Counted from the stretch's first letter, positions 44,358 through 54,125 are shown. The stretch: 64,000 nucleotides of DNA from Nitrospira sp. (GCA_018242765.1 JAFEBH010000021.1:1-64000), one strand, 5' to 3'. Translations and numbers: made by a program. The notes: generated by a model not told the origin, from the letters alone.

Positions 44358-45731
44358 ATGGATCAATTTCTCATGGGCATGGCTCCTAGTAGTCTGGTGG
44401 GGTTCGTAACCGGACTGTTCCTGGGCGGTGTGTTGGTAGGGTTGTGGGTCACGAGTCGTTTACGACCTCACGCGCAACGAGCCGAAGCAACCGCGGACGA
44501 GCTACGAAAACAAGTGGAACAAGAACGAACCGTGATGGCCTCTCTCCGTCAAGAATTGGCAGAAGTTCAACAAGCCAGGGTCGCGGCCGAAACCAGAATG
44601 GAAGACGCAGCACGGCAGCTCGTGGAGCAGAAAGCCTTGCTCGATCATACACGCCATGAACTCATCGGATCGTTCCAAGCCCTGTCCGGCGAAGCATTGA
44701 AGCAAAACAACGAAGCGTTCTTGAAACTCGCTACCGTGTCGTTCGAAAGCCTGCATATCAAAGCAGATGGCGACCTCGCTCAACGACAGCAGGCCATCGA
44801 TGCATTGGTTCGGCCCCTTCACGATTCTCTTCACCGCTATAATGAAGAATTGCGACTGCTGGAACAGTCTCGTCAGTCCGCCTACGGCGGATTGGATCAA
44901 CACCTGAAATCATTGGCCGATTCCCAGCAACGGTTGCAACAAGAGACAGGCAATTTGGTCAAGGCCTTGCGGGCTCCGGCAGTACGAGGCCAATGGGGCG
45001 AGCTCACCTTGAAACGCGTGGCCGAACTGGCCGGCATGGTCGACCACTGCGATTTTGTGGAGCAACTCTCCGTTACCGGCGACGAAGGACGCCTCCGTCC
45101 GGATATGGTGGTCCAGCTTCCCGGAGGACGGCAAATCGTCGTCGACGCAAAAACCGTTCTTTCCGCCTATCTTGATGCCCATGAGGCGCAGAATGAGGCA
45201 CAACAGGCCGACGCCTTACGTCGCCATGCCGCGCAGGTCAAGAGTCGCATGGATGAATTGTCGCTGAAAGCCTATTGGACACAATTCGACCGGGCTCCGG
45301 AATTCGTGGTGCTTTTCCTGCCCGGCGAGCAATTCCTCGGTGCCGCGCTGGATCAGAACCCTAGACTTATTGAAGAAGGCTTTGCCAATGGGATCGTCTT
45401 AGCCACCCCCTCGACGCTCATAGCCTTACTCCGTGCGGTGGCGTACGGTTGGCGCCAGGAACGAATGACCGCCCATGCTGAAGAAGCAGGTCGCCTTGGG
45501 AAAGAGTTGTACGAACGAATGGCGGTGTTAGCCGGACATATGAACGATGTCGGCCAATCACTCGGGAAAAGCGTCTCAGCATACAATCGCGCCATCGGTT
45601 CCTTGGAAACGCGTATTCTCCCGGCGGCACGCCGATTCAAAGAATTGGGTGTCTCCTCCGACCGCGAGATCCCGGTCCTTGAACCGACGGAGGTGGTACC
45701 GCGGAAAACCTTACCGTTCGAGCTTGAATGA
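44358..45731 (+). CDS. rmuC: DNA recombination protein RmuC
   Basis: A 457-residue protein with an N-terminal membrane segment (LVGFVTGLFLGGVLVGLWV), a long coiled coil (residues 35-120) and the RmuC domain (LRAPAVRGQWGELTLKRVAELAGMVDHCDF, VVDAKTVLSAYLDA, VVLFLPGEQFLGAAL, ATPSTLIALLRAVAYGWRQE), a PD-(D/E)xK-type nuclease-like fold that limits inverted-repeat recombination. The ribosome site is weak. The region before it (44234-44357) shows no clear promoter. Confidence 0.92.
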   Translation: MDQFLMGMAPSSLVGFVTGLFLGGVLVGLWVTSRLRPHAQRAEATADELRKQVEQERTVMASLRQELAEVQQARVAAETRMEDAARQLVEQKALLDHTRHELIGSFQALSGEALKQNNEAFLKLATVSFESLHIKADGDLAQRQQAIDALVRPLHDSLHRYNEELRLLEQSRQSAYGGLDQHLKSLADSQQRLQQETGNLVKALRAPAVRGQWGELTLKRVAELAGMVDHCDFVEQLSVTGDEGRLRPDMVVQLPGGRQIVVDAKTVLSAYLDAHEAQNEAQQADALRRHAAQVKSRMDELSLKAYWTQFDRAPEFVVLFLPGEQFLGAALDQNPRLIEEGFANGIVLATPSTLIALLRAVAYGWRQERMTAHAEEAGRLGKELYERMAVLAGHMNDVGQSLGKSVSAYNRAIGSLETRILPAARRFKELGVSSDREIPVLEPTEVVPRKTLPFELE

Positions 45732-45740
45732 AGGAGCAGC

Positions 45741-46175
45741 ATGACCAGCGAACAGACCATGGTGGAAGCATTTCACAGCAAGTTTGAGATTTTGGTACAG
45801 ACCGCTCCAAGGGACGTGAATGAGGACACGAAGCGTCTTCGAGTCCGACTGATTCAGGAAGAGTTCGACGAATTGAAAGAAGCCCTGGCGACGGGAGACC
45901 TGACGGCTATTGCGAAGGAAATGGCGGACCTGCTCTACGTGACCTACGGCACCGCAGTTTCATACGGAATTGATATGGAGCCGATTTTCCAGGAAGTCCA
46001 TCGGTCGAATATGAGTAAAGTCGGCGGGTACAAACGGGCGGATGGGAAATGGGTAAAGCCCCCCACCTACTCACCCGCTGATATCGTGTCAATTCTGGAG
46101 GCACAGCAGGGGCACGTCTTGGCAACGCAGCCATGTGATCATGAAGCTGCCGCCGGTGCTCCTCGGAGTTCATGA
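45741..46175 (+). CDS. MazG-like nucleotide pyrophosphohydrolase
   Basis: A 144-residue all-alpha NTP-pyrophosphatase-superfamily protein. The metal-binding pattern is visible in LIQEEFDELKEALATGDLTAIAKEMADLLYVTYGTAVSYG (E-x2-E...E-x2-D). The tail beyond residue 125 is not conserved. It probably hydrolyses a nucleotide triphosphate, perhaps for pool cleaning. The ribosome site AAGGAG is 6 bp upstream, and its end overlaps the PilZ gene (ATGA). Confidence 0.85.
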   Translation: MTSEQTMVEAFHSKFEILVQTAPRDVNEDTKRLRVRLIQEEFDELKEALATGDLTAIAKEMADLLYVTYGTAVSYGIDMEPIFQEVHRSNMSKVGGYKRADGKWVKPPTYSPADIVSILEAQQGHVLATQPCDHEAAAGAPRSS

Positions 46176-46684
46176 ACGATCTACACTGTCCGAGTTGCGG
46201 AACACCCTTCGTGCGAGTCATCCACGACGAAGGCGCCATAGGGCGGGTCCTCACTCGCTTTAAATTCTTTCCCTTCCGCTGCCAACTATGCACGACACGC
46301 TTTCGCGTCTTCAGCAGTCAGGTTCCCGTTGCCGCCCCCCCCACCGATCGTCGTCAATATGAACGTCTTCCGGTATCCCTTCGTGCCAATCTCCTTGCGG
46401 ACAATGCGGTCCGGATGGACAATCGAGTGACGGATATCTCCATGGGCGGCTGCACCCTTGAAACCACGACGAACCTCCCGCAAGGGACATTTATTGAGCT
46501 CGTGATCAAGCCGGCTTCCGACGAGGAGCCGATTAAGATCGGAACCGCCATGGTTTGCTCATCCCGGCCGGAATCAATGGGCATTCGATTCCTGGAAATG
46601 GTGACGGATGATAAAAACCGCCTCAGTCAGGTGATCCTCAGCCTGTTTGTAGGACAAAGCCTTCATCAAAATCTCTTCACATAA
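46172..46684 (+). CDS. Zinc-ribbon PilZ-domain protein
   Basis: A 170-residue protein with two CxxC pairs (C6/C9 and C37/C40) followed by a PilZ domain. The c-di-GMP-binding residues R61-QYE-R65 and D88-x-S90-x-x-G93 (VTDISMGGC) are present, so it should bind c-di-GMP. It has no membrane segment. It may link c-di-GMP level to a partner through its zinc ribbon (inference). Confidence 0.85.
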   Translation: MNDLHCPSCGTPFVRVIHDEGAIGRVLTRFKFFPFRCQLCTTRFRVFSSQVPVAAPPTDRRQYERLPVSLRANLLADNAVRMDNRVTDISMGGCTLETTTNLPQGTFIELVIKPASDEEPIKIGTAMVCSSRPESMGIRFLEMVTDDKNRLSQVILSLFVGQSLHQNLFT

Positions 46685-46812
46685 CAGCGATTCCCAGTAG
46701 GAAGAGACTTTTCAGGCGGTCCGATCAACCAATAAGAGTCCATCAGGAACCCTCATCGCCCTGATCTTTTCAGCACAGATGGAGACCGATCAATTTCTAC
46801 GTGATGTATCGC

Positions 46813-47673
46813 CTAAGAAGCTCGGCGAGGAGCATTGACCAGGAGGTTATCGATCAAACGAACGGAACCAAGTCGTATTGCACCAAGCAGCACCACTCGT
46901 GAGGTCACAAAAGATACAGGCTCGAGCGTGCGCGGGTCACACACGGCGAGATAGTCGGTCGTGATGGTCGACTCTCGGGTGACAACCTGATCCATCACCG
47001 AGCGGACGGCCTTTGCATCCGTATCCCCTACCTTGATCACCTCAGCACCGGCTTGCAGGCTCTTGTACAGCGTCACCGCGCGAGCTCGTTCATCCGGTGA
47101 GAGATAGATGTTGCGCGAACTCATGGCCAGCCCGTCCCGCTCACGAACAGTCGGACGGACCACAATATCAACACCGAGATTCAGATCCTTCACCAGCTGC
47201 TGAACCAATACGGATTGCTGAAAGTCCTTCTGCCCAAACAGTGCGCGATGTGGACGGACCATTCCAAACAGTTTGGTCACCACGGTCGCAACCCCGGCAA
47301 AATGATGTGGGCGGGCTTCACCTTCCCATCGACGCGCAACCGCAGGAACAGTCACCGTTGTTTGAAATCCCGCCGGGTACATGGCCTCCGCGGTCGGCTC
47401 AAAGCAGACATCGACGCCTTCCTGTCGACAGATCACTCGGTCGTGTGAAATGGGACGGGGATACTTGGCCAAATCCTCCTGCGGGCCAAATTGGGTCGGG
47501 TTCACGAAGATGCTCACCACCAGCGCATCGCACAGTAATCGTGCTTCACGAATCAGCGATCGATGCCCCTCATGCAGCGCACCCATCGTCGGGACAAACC
47601 CGATCGTGACACCTTCACGCCTCAGTCCCTCGCTCCAGGCTGTCATGGCTGCGGGTGAGCGAATGATCTTCAT
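46813..47673 (-). CDS. panC: Pantothenate synthetase
   Basis: A 286-residue enzyme joining pantoate and beta-alanine with ATP in coenzyme A synthesis. It has VPTMGALHEGHRSLIREA, FVNPTQFGPQEDL, HHFAGVATVVTKLF, FGQKDFQQ and SSRNIYLSPDER. The start overlaps the folK stop (ATGA). Confidence 0.95.
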   Translation of the reverse strand: MKIIRSPAAMTAWSEGLRREGVTIGFVPTMGALHEGHRSLIREARLLCDALVVSIFVNPTQFGPQEDLAKYPRPISHDRVICRQEGVDVCFEPTAEAMYPAGFQTTVTVPAVARRWEGEARPHHFAGVATVVTKLFGMVRPHRALFGQKDFQQSVLVQQLVKDLNLGVDIVVRPTVRERDGLAMSSRNIYLSPDERARAVTLYKSLQAGAEVIKVGDTDAKAVRSVMDQVVTRESTITTDYLAVCDPRTLEPVSFVTSRVVLLGAIRLGSVRLIDNLLVNAPRRAS

Positions 47674-48221
47674 GAGCCTGGTGGGACGTGACAGGTCGGG
47701 CGTGAGCCGTATCTCGTGGACGGCTGAGGAAACAGGAGACGCACCTGTGACTCATCCGAGACATCCGTCAATAGCTGTGCCACTGATTGCTTGAGCATCG
47801 GATGAATCCACAGCGGATCCAGTTCATTCATCGGCATGAGGACAAATCGGCGTTGATGAAGGCGGGGATGGGGAATGGTCAGCCCCGGCTCTTTCATCAC
47901 ATGACCCCCGTAGAAGAGGATGTCGAGGTCGATCGTGCGTGGACCAGACCGGTCGTCATCATCCCTTCCGAGAGCGCGTTCGATCTCCTGAAGAGTCGTG
48001 AGAAGACTGCGCGGCTTCATGTCCGTTTCCAGCTGCACCACCCCATTCAGAAACCAGCCCTCCCCCGGATCCGTCCGGTCCCGAACCGGCTCTGTTTCAT
48101 ACAGCAGAGAGACACCGGCAAGTCGTGAATGTGGAAGAAGACTGAGCAGTGTCACGGCCCGATCGCAATAATCCACCCGATCGCCGACGTTCGACCCGAA
48201 TCCGATGAAGACAGTCTCCAT
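47670..48221 (-). CDS. folK: 6-hydroxymethyl-dihydropterin pyrophosphokinase
   Basis: A 183-residue folate-pathway enzyme. It shows FIGFGSNVGDR, the FLNGVVQLET segment, RDDDDRSGPRTIDLDILFYGG and IPHPRLHQRRFVLMPMNELDP. The C-terminal 30 residues are extra. It forms a two-gene operon with panC, a common pairing of cofactor genes. Confidence 0.95.
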   Translation of the reverse strand: METVFIGFGSNVGDRVDYCDRAVTLLSLLPHSRLAGVSLLYETEPVRDRTDPGEGWFLNGVVQLETDMKPRSLLTTLQEIERALGRDDDDRSGPRTIDLDILFYGGHVMKEPGLTIPHPRLHQRRFVLMPMNELDPLWIHPMLKQSVAQLLTDVSDESQVRLLFPQPSTRYGSRPTCHVPPGS

Positions 48222-48315
48222 GACAGCCCGTTACAAGTGAGAAGTGAAAGATGAAAAGTGATCACGAGATTTCTGCCCTCTCACAGTTCACTCCTTACCT
48301 TTCACTGTTTACCGT

Positions 48316-49491
48316 TCAGAATCCCACCTTCTTGATCCGCTCGACCGCTTCCGTTAACCGCTCTTTGGTCGTGCAGACCGTCATGCGGATATAGCCTTCA
48401 CCCGGTGCACCGAAGCCGTTGCCCGGCGTCGTCACGATTCCGGCCTTTTCGAGCAGATGAGCGGTAAAGGACGTGGAGGTGTACCCCTTCGGTACCGTCA
48501 CCCAGATGTAGAAGGCGGCTGGTGGTGCATCCACCTCCAATCCCAGCTGCTTCAACCCCGGAATGAGCGTATCGCGGCGCTCCTGGTAGATTCTTCGGAT
48601 GCTGTCGGTGACAGAATCATCCAAGCCCAGAGCTGTAATACCGGCCTCTTGAACCGCCTCAAAACAGCCTGAGTCGAGGTTGCTCTTCACCTTGCCGAGG
48701 CCTGCCAGGACATCCTTGTTGCCGACGACAAACCCGATGCGCCAGCCGGTCATGTTATACGTCTTCGAGAGAGAGTGGAACTCGACGCCGACGTCCTTGG
48801 CGCCCTCCACTTCCATAAAACTCGCCGGGCGCTTGCCGTCGTAGTAGATTTCCGAGTAGGCCGCATCGTGACACACAATCACCTGATGCTCCTGCGCAAA
48901 GTCCACCACCCGTTTGAAATAGTCCTTTGTCATGATGACGGAGGTTGGATTATTCGGCGAGTTCAGCCACATCAGCTTGGCCTTCTTCGCCACGTCTTTT
49001 GGGATTGCCGTGAGATCAGGGAGGAAGCCGTTGGCCTTGGTCAGCGGCATGATGTGCGACTGGCCGCCGCAAAAGCTCGTCCCGACCGGATAGACCGGAT
49101 ACCCTGGGCTGGGTACCAGCACGATATCGCCCGGATCGACAAAGGCCAGATGAATGTGACCGATGCCTTCCTTCGAACCGATCAGGGTCAGGACTTCATT
49201 GGTGGGATCCAACGTGACGTTGAAGCGGCGCTTGTACCAATCAGCGACCGCCTTTCTGAACGAGAGCATGCCTTCATACGAGGGATATTGATGATGCTTG
49301 GGATCCTTGGCGGCCTTCGCCAAACTCTCGATGATCGGCATCGGCGTCGGCAAATCGGGATCACCGATCCCGAGATTGATGATATTCACCCCGCGGGCAA
49401 TCGCCTCTTGCTTCATCTTATCGATGGCCGCAAAGAGATACGGCGGCAATGTCTTGATCCGTGTCGCGACTTCGATCGGAAAACCACCCAT
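48316..49491 (-). CDS. dapL: LL-diaminopimelate aminotransferase
   Basis: A 391-residue fold-type I PLP aminotransferase. It shows NIINLGIGDPDLPTP, SYEGMLSFRKAVADWY, NSPNNPTSV, the HDAAYSEIYYDG segment and the PLP lysine in FHSLSKTYNMTGWRIGF. These fit the DapL group, which converts tetrahydrodipicolinate directly to LL-DAP, completing the route served by dapA, dapB and lysA here. ATG 49491 has AAGGAG 11 bp upstream. A general aspartate/alanine aminotransferase is the alternative. Confidence 0.85.
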   Translation of the reverse strand: MGGFPIEVATRIKTLPPYLFAAIDKMKQEAIARGVNIINLGIGDPDLPTPMPIIESLAKAAKDPKHHQYPSYEGMLSFRKAVADWYKRRFNVTLDPTNEVLTLIGSKEGIGHIHLAFVDPGDIVLVPSPGYPVYPVGTSFCGGQSHIMPLTKANGFLPDLTAIPKDVAKKAKLMWLNSPNNPTSVIMTKDYFKRVVDFAQEHQVIVCHDAAYSEIYYDGKRPASFMEVEGAKDVGVEFHSLSKTYNMTGWRIGFVVGNKDVLAGLGKVKSNLDSGCFEAVQEAGITALGLDDSVTDSIRRIYQERRDTLIPGLKQLGLEVDAPPAAFYIWVTVPKGYTSTSFTAHLLEKAGIVTTPGNGFGAPGEGYIRMTVCTTKERLTEAVERIKKVGF

Positions 49492-49619
49492 GGTCAATCA
49501 AGCTCCTTTCATGAATAGCGATCAGCCCACAGCAACTGTCTCAGATCTGAAGGCTGAAAGCCTGATTACTGACAACGCACTGTAGGGGTGTGTAGAGTAC
49601 TTCAGAGCCGCAGCCGCAA

Positions 49620-50303
49620 TCAACGTGTACAAGTCAGCAGATGGCCAATCAGCCGATCAGCCAGGTGATGGAGTTGCGGAAGCTGTGGCAAGGCAGTGGT
49701 CTTGACCTGTTGTGCGGTGAGACCAGCTTTCGTCACATCCGACGCACACTCACGGCACAGAGAATCGATCCCGCTCGACTCCATCTCCAAATGAAAGAGG
49801 AGACCATAGGCCCAATTGCCATAGCGAAACGCCTGCAAGGGAGCGATGTCTGAACCGACCAATGGCACGCAATCGTTCGGCAAATCAAAGATCTCTCCAT
49901 GCCATTCGAAGACATCGAATGTATCAGGGCATGCCCCAAACACAGGATCTGCGTTTCCCGTATCAGTGAGCCGAACTGGAGTCATGCCGATTTCGAGCGC
50001 TTTGCCAGATCGCACCGTGGCGCCAAGTGCTTTGGCCATGAATTGACTCCCGAGACACACACCAATCACCGGCTTATTCGCTTGGAGCGCAGATCTGATG
50101 AAGATGGTCTCATCCACAATCCATGGATCAGGATCATTGACCGACATCGGCCCACCCATGACGATCAGCAAATCCCCCACGTCTCTCGGCAAACCCTCTT
50201 TCGGAACAAGGTAGGATTCGAGACTCACCCCCCGAGTAGCGAGAGCCTTTGCAAAAGCGCCTGGTCCCTCGAAGGGAACATGTTGGAGACACACCGCGCG
50301 CAT
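49620..50303 (-). CDS. Class I glutamine amidotransferase-like protein
   Basis: A 227-residue stand-alone amidotransferase domain with the triad pattern C83 in IGVCLGSQFMAKALG and H171-L-E173 in LLFHLEME. GMP-synthase-like family members include gamma-glutamyl-hydrolases and uncharacterised proteins. No synthase partner is adjacent, so the acceptor of the ammonia, if any, is unknown. Confidence 0.87.
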   Translation of the reverse strand: MRAVCLQHVPFEGPGAFAKALATRGVSLESYLVPKEGLPRDVGDLLIVMGGPMSVNDPDPWIVDETIFIRSALQANKPVIGVCLGSQFMAKALGATVRSGKALEIGMTPVRLTDTGNADPVFGACPDTFDVFEWHGEIFDLPNDCVPLVGSDIAPLQAFRYGNWAYGLLFHLEMESSGIDSLCRECASDVTKAGLTAQQVKTTALPQLPQLHHLADRLIGHLLTCTR

Positions 50304-50651
50304 AAGCCCTTTAGTGGCACAGCCACCTGACTCACGTCAAGATCCGGCACGGGGCTCAGCGGAAGAAGGATCACGGAAGACTCAGCATCAACCAGTTGCG
50401 AAGACGGTCAACAGGAGAGAGACAGTAGTCCACCAGCTTGCTTCGGAATAGGGTCAACTCTATCAGGTAATACGTCGGCTGTTACGCCAAGCGCTGGGCT
50501 ATCGAAGTCCCGAAGAGTTCGAGCGGCAGCAGAATAGTGCATCATTCACATGTCTGTTTTTCGGGACATCTCACTCTGGCCCTATTTCTATTCACAATCA
50601 CCTGAAGCCGGATGCCCCCGGACTGGGACGCCCGGCGCGGAGTCGTAGGTC
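50304..50651. other. Non-coding stretch
   Basis: I see no supported gene, repeat or terminator between the amidotransferase and the RTX gene. Confidence 0.5.
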
Positions 50652-51719
50652 TTACAACAGGATATCGCTACCCGCCCCGCCGACAAAAAGCGACGATGGG
50701 ACGCCAGCTAGTTCAACCTGAATGTCGATCTCCGCATCCGCATCCCCATCGATGTTGCCCCTCAGGTGTCCGGCATGTTCTCCAGCGACATACTGGTACC
50801 GAAGATGTCCTGCCGTAAAAGGGCCGCCCCAGATGAAGGCTTGGTTGCCGGCAACAAGGCCATTAGCATCAATCATGGTCAGATCGATCCGGTCTCCAAT
50901 ACCAGCACCTGCTCCATTAAAAACAGCGATGAAGTCTACACCCAAACCAGCTGAGCTATCGTTGACTGAATTGTAAACGATGGTATCGTTGCCGTCGCTC
51001 GCGGAGAACCAGTCGCTCCCGGTCCCACCGTCCATGATATCGTCCCCGGGATCACCGAAAAAGGTATCGTTCCCCGCCCCACCGTACATGCGGTCGTTGC
51101 CGTAGCCGCCAAGCAGCCCGTCGTTCCCGCTCCCACCGTCCAGAATATCGTTCCCTCCCCAAGCGACCATGTAATCGTTGCCGTTACCTCCGATAAGCCG
51201 GTCAAGGCCATCAGCCCCAACAACTGAGTCATCGCCGTCGCCGCCGTAGAGCGTATTGTTCCCGGCCTCACCGTGCAAGGTATCGTTCCCTGCCCCACCA
51301 TAGAGAGTATCATCCCCAATTCCACCATACAGAAGGTCAACCCCAGATCCGCCGTCCATGCGATCGTTCCCAACACCACCATTCATGTAATCATTCCCGC
51401 TTCCAGCGGTCAGGCGGTCATTCCCATCATCACCTTGCAGCCAGTCGTCCCCGGCCCCACTGAGCAGGGTATCGTCCCCAGCCCCACCATACAGATAGTT
51501 GTTCCCGGAGCCACCGTCCAGACGGTCATTTCCGTCCCTGCCGAGCAACCAATCACTCTCGGTCCCACCATACAAAGTATCGTTGCCAGTGCCGCCGTCC
51601 AGCCAGTCGGACCCTGCTTCACCGTATAAGGTGTCGGCCCCCGCTAACCCATAAATGGTGTCACCAAGACTTGTACCCCTGAGCACATCATTTCCACCTG
51701 TTCCGTTAATGATCGCCAC
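50652..51719 (-). CDS. RTX (hemolysin-type calcium-binding repeat) secreted protein
   Basis: A 355-residue protein made almost wholly of GGxGxDxLx nonapeptides (for example YGGAGNDTLHGEAGNN, DGGSGNDGLLGGYGND), which fold into a calcium-bound beta roll. The end (GGPFTAGHLRYQYVAGEHAGHLRGNIDGDADAEIDIQVELAGV...DILL) is the typical C-terminal type I secretion signal region. The start is GTG 51719, with AAGGAGGAGG 5 bp upstream; the ATG at 51806 is less likely. No catalytic domain and no type I secretion genes are in the window, so it may be a surface-layer or adhesive protein. Confidence 0.88.
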   Translation of the reverse strand: MAIINGTGGNDVLRGTSLGDTIYGLAGADTLYGEAGSDWLDGGTGNDTLYGGTESDWLLGRDGNDRLDGGSGNNYLYGGAGDDTLLSGAGDDWLQGDDGNDRLTAGSGNDYMNGGVGNDRMDGGSGVDLLYGGIGDDTLYGGAGNDTLHGEAGNNTLYGGDGDDSVVGADGLDRLIGGNGNDYMVAWGGNDILDGGSGNDGLLGGYGNDRMYGGAGNDTFFGDPGDDIMDGGTGSDWFSASDGNDTIVYNSVNDSSAGLGVDFIAVFNGAGAGIGDRIDLTMIDANGLVAGNQAFIWGGPFTAGHLRYQYVAGEHAGHLRGNIDGDADAEIDIQVELAGVPSSLFVGGAGSDILL

Positions 51720-52083
51720 AATCGCCTCCTCCTTGAGGTTGCCCGAGAGCCTATTTCGACTGATGTACTCTGATGCGGATCTCAGCGTCAAGGCAAATGT
51801 CCGCACGAAAACAGTGGAGGGGCAGTAACTATCTCAGAAATCAGGCAGGTTTAGCTGTCACGACCCGACACAGAGCTCCGCTTGGAGCATCGCATGCAAG
51901 ATGGCGAGGAGTTTGCGTACGGAATTCGTCAGCGCAAGCTTCTTGGGGATGGAGAAGACTCATATCGAGTCCACCTTTCTTGAAGTGACGAGAAGATCTC
52001 CACATTCGTTGCCTGTCAAACGCCCCTCCCCCTCAGTATGGCTTCCCTTTTCTACTCCTTCTCCCGTAGAGTAGCCCGCCCAT
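51720..52083. other. Non-coding stretch between divergent genes
   Basis: The region separates the RTX gene (minus) and the VOC-like gene (plus). Beyond the Shine-Dalgarno of the RTX gene I see no clear feature. Confidence 0.5.
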
Positions 52084-53028
52084 ATGGCTACACAGAATCC
52101 AACGGACTCGCTGATTCGTGGGATCGATCGCATCCTCATCCAGACACAGGATGTGGAACGGGTCTTTGCTCGCTTTCGTCATGAGTTCGGCTTGCCGATC
52201 GCCTGGCCGCTCACCGACTGCGGTTTGCTTGTTTCTGGGGGACTCTACGCAGGCAACATGACAATCGAAATCGGTCGGTTCGCCGGGTTTGGCCTTCCCG
52301 GAACATGGCTCTATGGACTCGGCTTCGCACCATGGCAGCCAACCTGGGAAATGGTTGAAGGGTTAAGGTCTCGAAAGGTGCTGCACGCACCGTCCTTGAC
52401 ACTCACCTACGAATCGCCGCTAGTGATGCAGCCCACCCTCACCTTCCTGCGCAACCTTTTGGATGGGCAGCCGAACGCCGCGTTTTGGCTCGGTCAGCCG
52501 GGTGGAGGAAATACTCGAATTGGCCGAGCACTATCGAACCTCCGAACCTGGATGGCTGGGACTGATGCCGGCTCCAAGACATTTTCATTGCTCTTGGGGA
52601 GTTCCCTGGTCTTCATGTGCGATAACCACAGCAATCCTCATCAGGAACGGCTCGCAGAGGTCAAGGCCACCTGGCGGAAGGCCAAGCAGAATGGACCCTA
52701 TGGAATCACCGGGGTGGCAGGGATCGATCTTGAAGTGTCGACCAATATTGCCGGCTGGAAACGACTGCTGGATCGGCCGGACTTGAACACAGACTCGGTC
52801 CATTCATTTAGTACGGGCCCACTGCTTCGATTTCATCCTGGTGCGGGAAACCGACTCCTCGGGATCGAGTTTGCCTGTGCCGACCTCCCATCGATCGCCC
52901 AGCAGCTTCGTGAAAAACAATCAGCGGCGTTCATAGAGGAAAAGAGAGTCACCCTCTCTCCGGATCAAATGGATGGGTTGGTGATTGGGTTGAGCCAGTC
53001 TCCGGCGGCGACATCGGAGAAATCTTAA
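52084..53028 (+). CDS. VOC/glyoxalase-like protein of unknown function
   Basis: A 314-residue protein whose N-terminus (IRGIDRILIQTQDVERVFARFRHEFGLPIAWPL) is typical of the vicinal-oxygen-chelate fold, and whose second half has another such pattern (GITGVAGIDLEVSTNIAGWKRLL, IEFACADLPSIAQQLREK). The metal ligands are not obvious. No substrate can be named. The start is ATG 52084, without a strong ribosome site. Confidence 0.7.
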   Translation: MATQNPTDSLIRGIDRILIQTQDVERVFARFRHEFGLPIAWPLTDCGLLVSGGLYAGNMTIEIGRFAGFGLPGTWLYGLGFAPWQPTWEMVEGLRSRKVLHAPSLTLTYESPLVMQPTLTFLRNLLDGQPNAAFWLGQPGGGNTRIGRALSNLRTWMAGTDAGSKTFSLLLGSSLVFMCDNHSNPHQERLAEVKATWRKAKQNGPYGITGVAGIDLEVSTNIAGWKRLLDRPDLNTDSVHSFSTGPLLRFHPGAGNRLLGIEFACADLPSIAQQLREKQSAAFIEEKRVTLSPDQMDGLVIGLSQSPAATSEKS

Positions 53029-53235
53029 ACAGACCCACTAATCTACACCGTGCTGATCGACCCAGTTCCTACCTCGGTGGTCGAGTATCCGACCATCCGC
53101 GAGTCGGTCATTTGTTGGTTCTCCGCAAATGCCCCAGACCTTACGAGCAGCACCTTGCCGGGCTGTTGATTGAGCAGCCGACACGCTCTGTTTCCACCTT
53201 TAGCCCTGAACTCGATTGACCGACAAGTATATGTC

Positions 53236-54093
53236 ATGGCATTGCCTGCAACTGACATTGACCGTCCCATACTTGATGATTCCCTGGCTCACCAGGGAAC
53301 GGATACCCTTCCACGCTGCTCGTTTCAGCAAAGAGTCCGCTCTCGCTATCACGCCTTCTGGTATCACCTTGGTGAACGATTAGCCTGGTCACGCGGACTC
53401 TATGAGGAACGGCCTGCGCAGGAACTACAGGATTTGAGCGGCGTCCAGTATGAGCGGATTGCCTCGCTCCAACGCCGATTCCGCGTACGATTTGAACAAC
53501 ACGCAACCCAGGGGACGGCCCTACGACAGTATGAGTACCTTGATCTGCTCGACCAAGGGTGGTCGGCGTTGAAGCTACCCCATTCAACCGGTGGGACCGT
53601 ACAGGATATCGGGTCGAGTAACTTTTGGTACGCCCCCGTCTTACACACCTTCTTTCGCCCAACGAAGCTCATCGGCGTCGAGGTCGAAGGCCATCGGATG
53701 TATGTCAACGGCTATAGTCGTCACGACTACGCACAGGGCTACATCAAGGGCCTTCCCAATACGGAGTTTCATATCCAAGACTATCGCCGCTATCGTTCCC
53801 CCGCAAGCACCATCACGGCCTGGTACCCCTTCGTGACACCGGCTCCTGTCTTGGCTTGGCGACTGCCGCTTTCTCTCTTTGCACCAGATGTTCTCTTCTC
53901 GCAAGTTGCGGCCAACCTCCAACCACACGGGTTGTTCCTCATGGTGAACCAAGGAAGGGACGAGGCCATCGTTGCCGCTTCATGGTGTAGTCACGCCGGG
54001 CTGGTCCAGTACGGATCCTGCCAGTTACGGTCGAACGTACGTCCACGACTTCCTTCCCCCGTACTCTCCTGTTGGATACGCCCGGCAACCTAG
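53236..54093 (+). CDS. Hypothetical protein, possibly SAM-methyltransferase-like
   Basis: A 285-residue protein. Its C-terminal half (AANLQPHGLFLMVNQGRDEAIVAASWCSHAGLVQYGS) has the look of the last strands of a class I methyltransferase, but the glycine-rich SAM motif is missing from the expected place (VQDIGSSNFWYAPVLHTFFRPTKLIGVEVE is the closest match, with GSSNFWYA). The start is ATG 53236; 53170 is in frame but has no better site. It overlaps or abuts the next unknown gene. Moderately sure it is real. Confidence 0.6.
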   Translation: MALPATDIDRPILDDSLAHQGTDTLPRCSFQQRVRSRYHAFWYHLGERLAWSRGLYEERPAQELQDLSGVQYERIASLQRRFRVRFEQHATQGTALRQYEYLDLLDQGWSALKLPHSTGGTVQDIGSSNFWYAPVLHTFFRPTKLIGVEVEGHRMYVNGYSRHDYAQGYIKGLPNTEFHIQDYRRYRSPASTITAWYPFVTPAPVLAWRLPLSLFAPDVLFSQVAANLQPHGLFLMVNQGRDEAIVAASWCSHAGLVQYGSCQLRSNVRPRLPSPVLSCWIRPAT

Positions 54094-54125
54094 CCCTACG
54101 TCCCGGCCTGGGCTACAATTGCCCA

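Noticed and set aside
48222..48315. Runs of GTGAGAAGTGAAAGATGAAAAGTG between folK and dapL as a repeat element
   Set aside because: Only loosely repetitive and too short and degenerate to call.
50652..51719. Dense short DNA repeats that could suggest a CRISPR array or satellite
   Set aside because: The repeats are in frame and encode GGxGxDxLx units; there is no constant repeat with unique spacers.
53043..53270. Minus-strand open frame of 75 codons
   Set aside because: Overlaps the start of the plus-strand unknown gene and shows no recognisable motif; could be a remnant but evidence is too thin.
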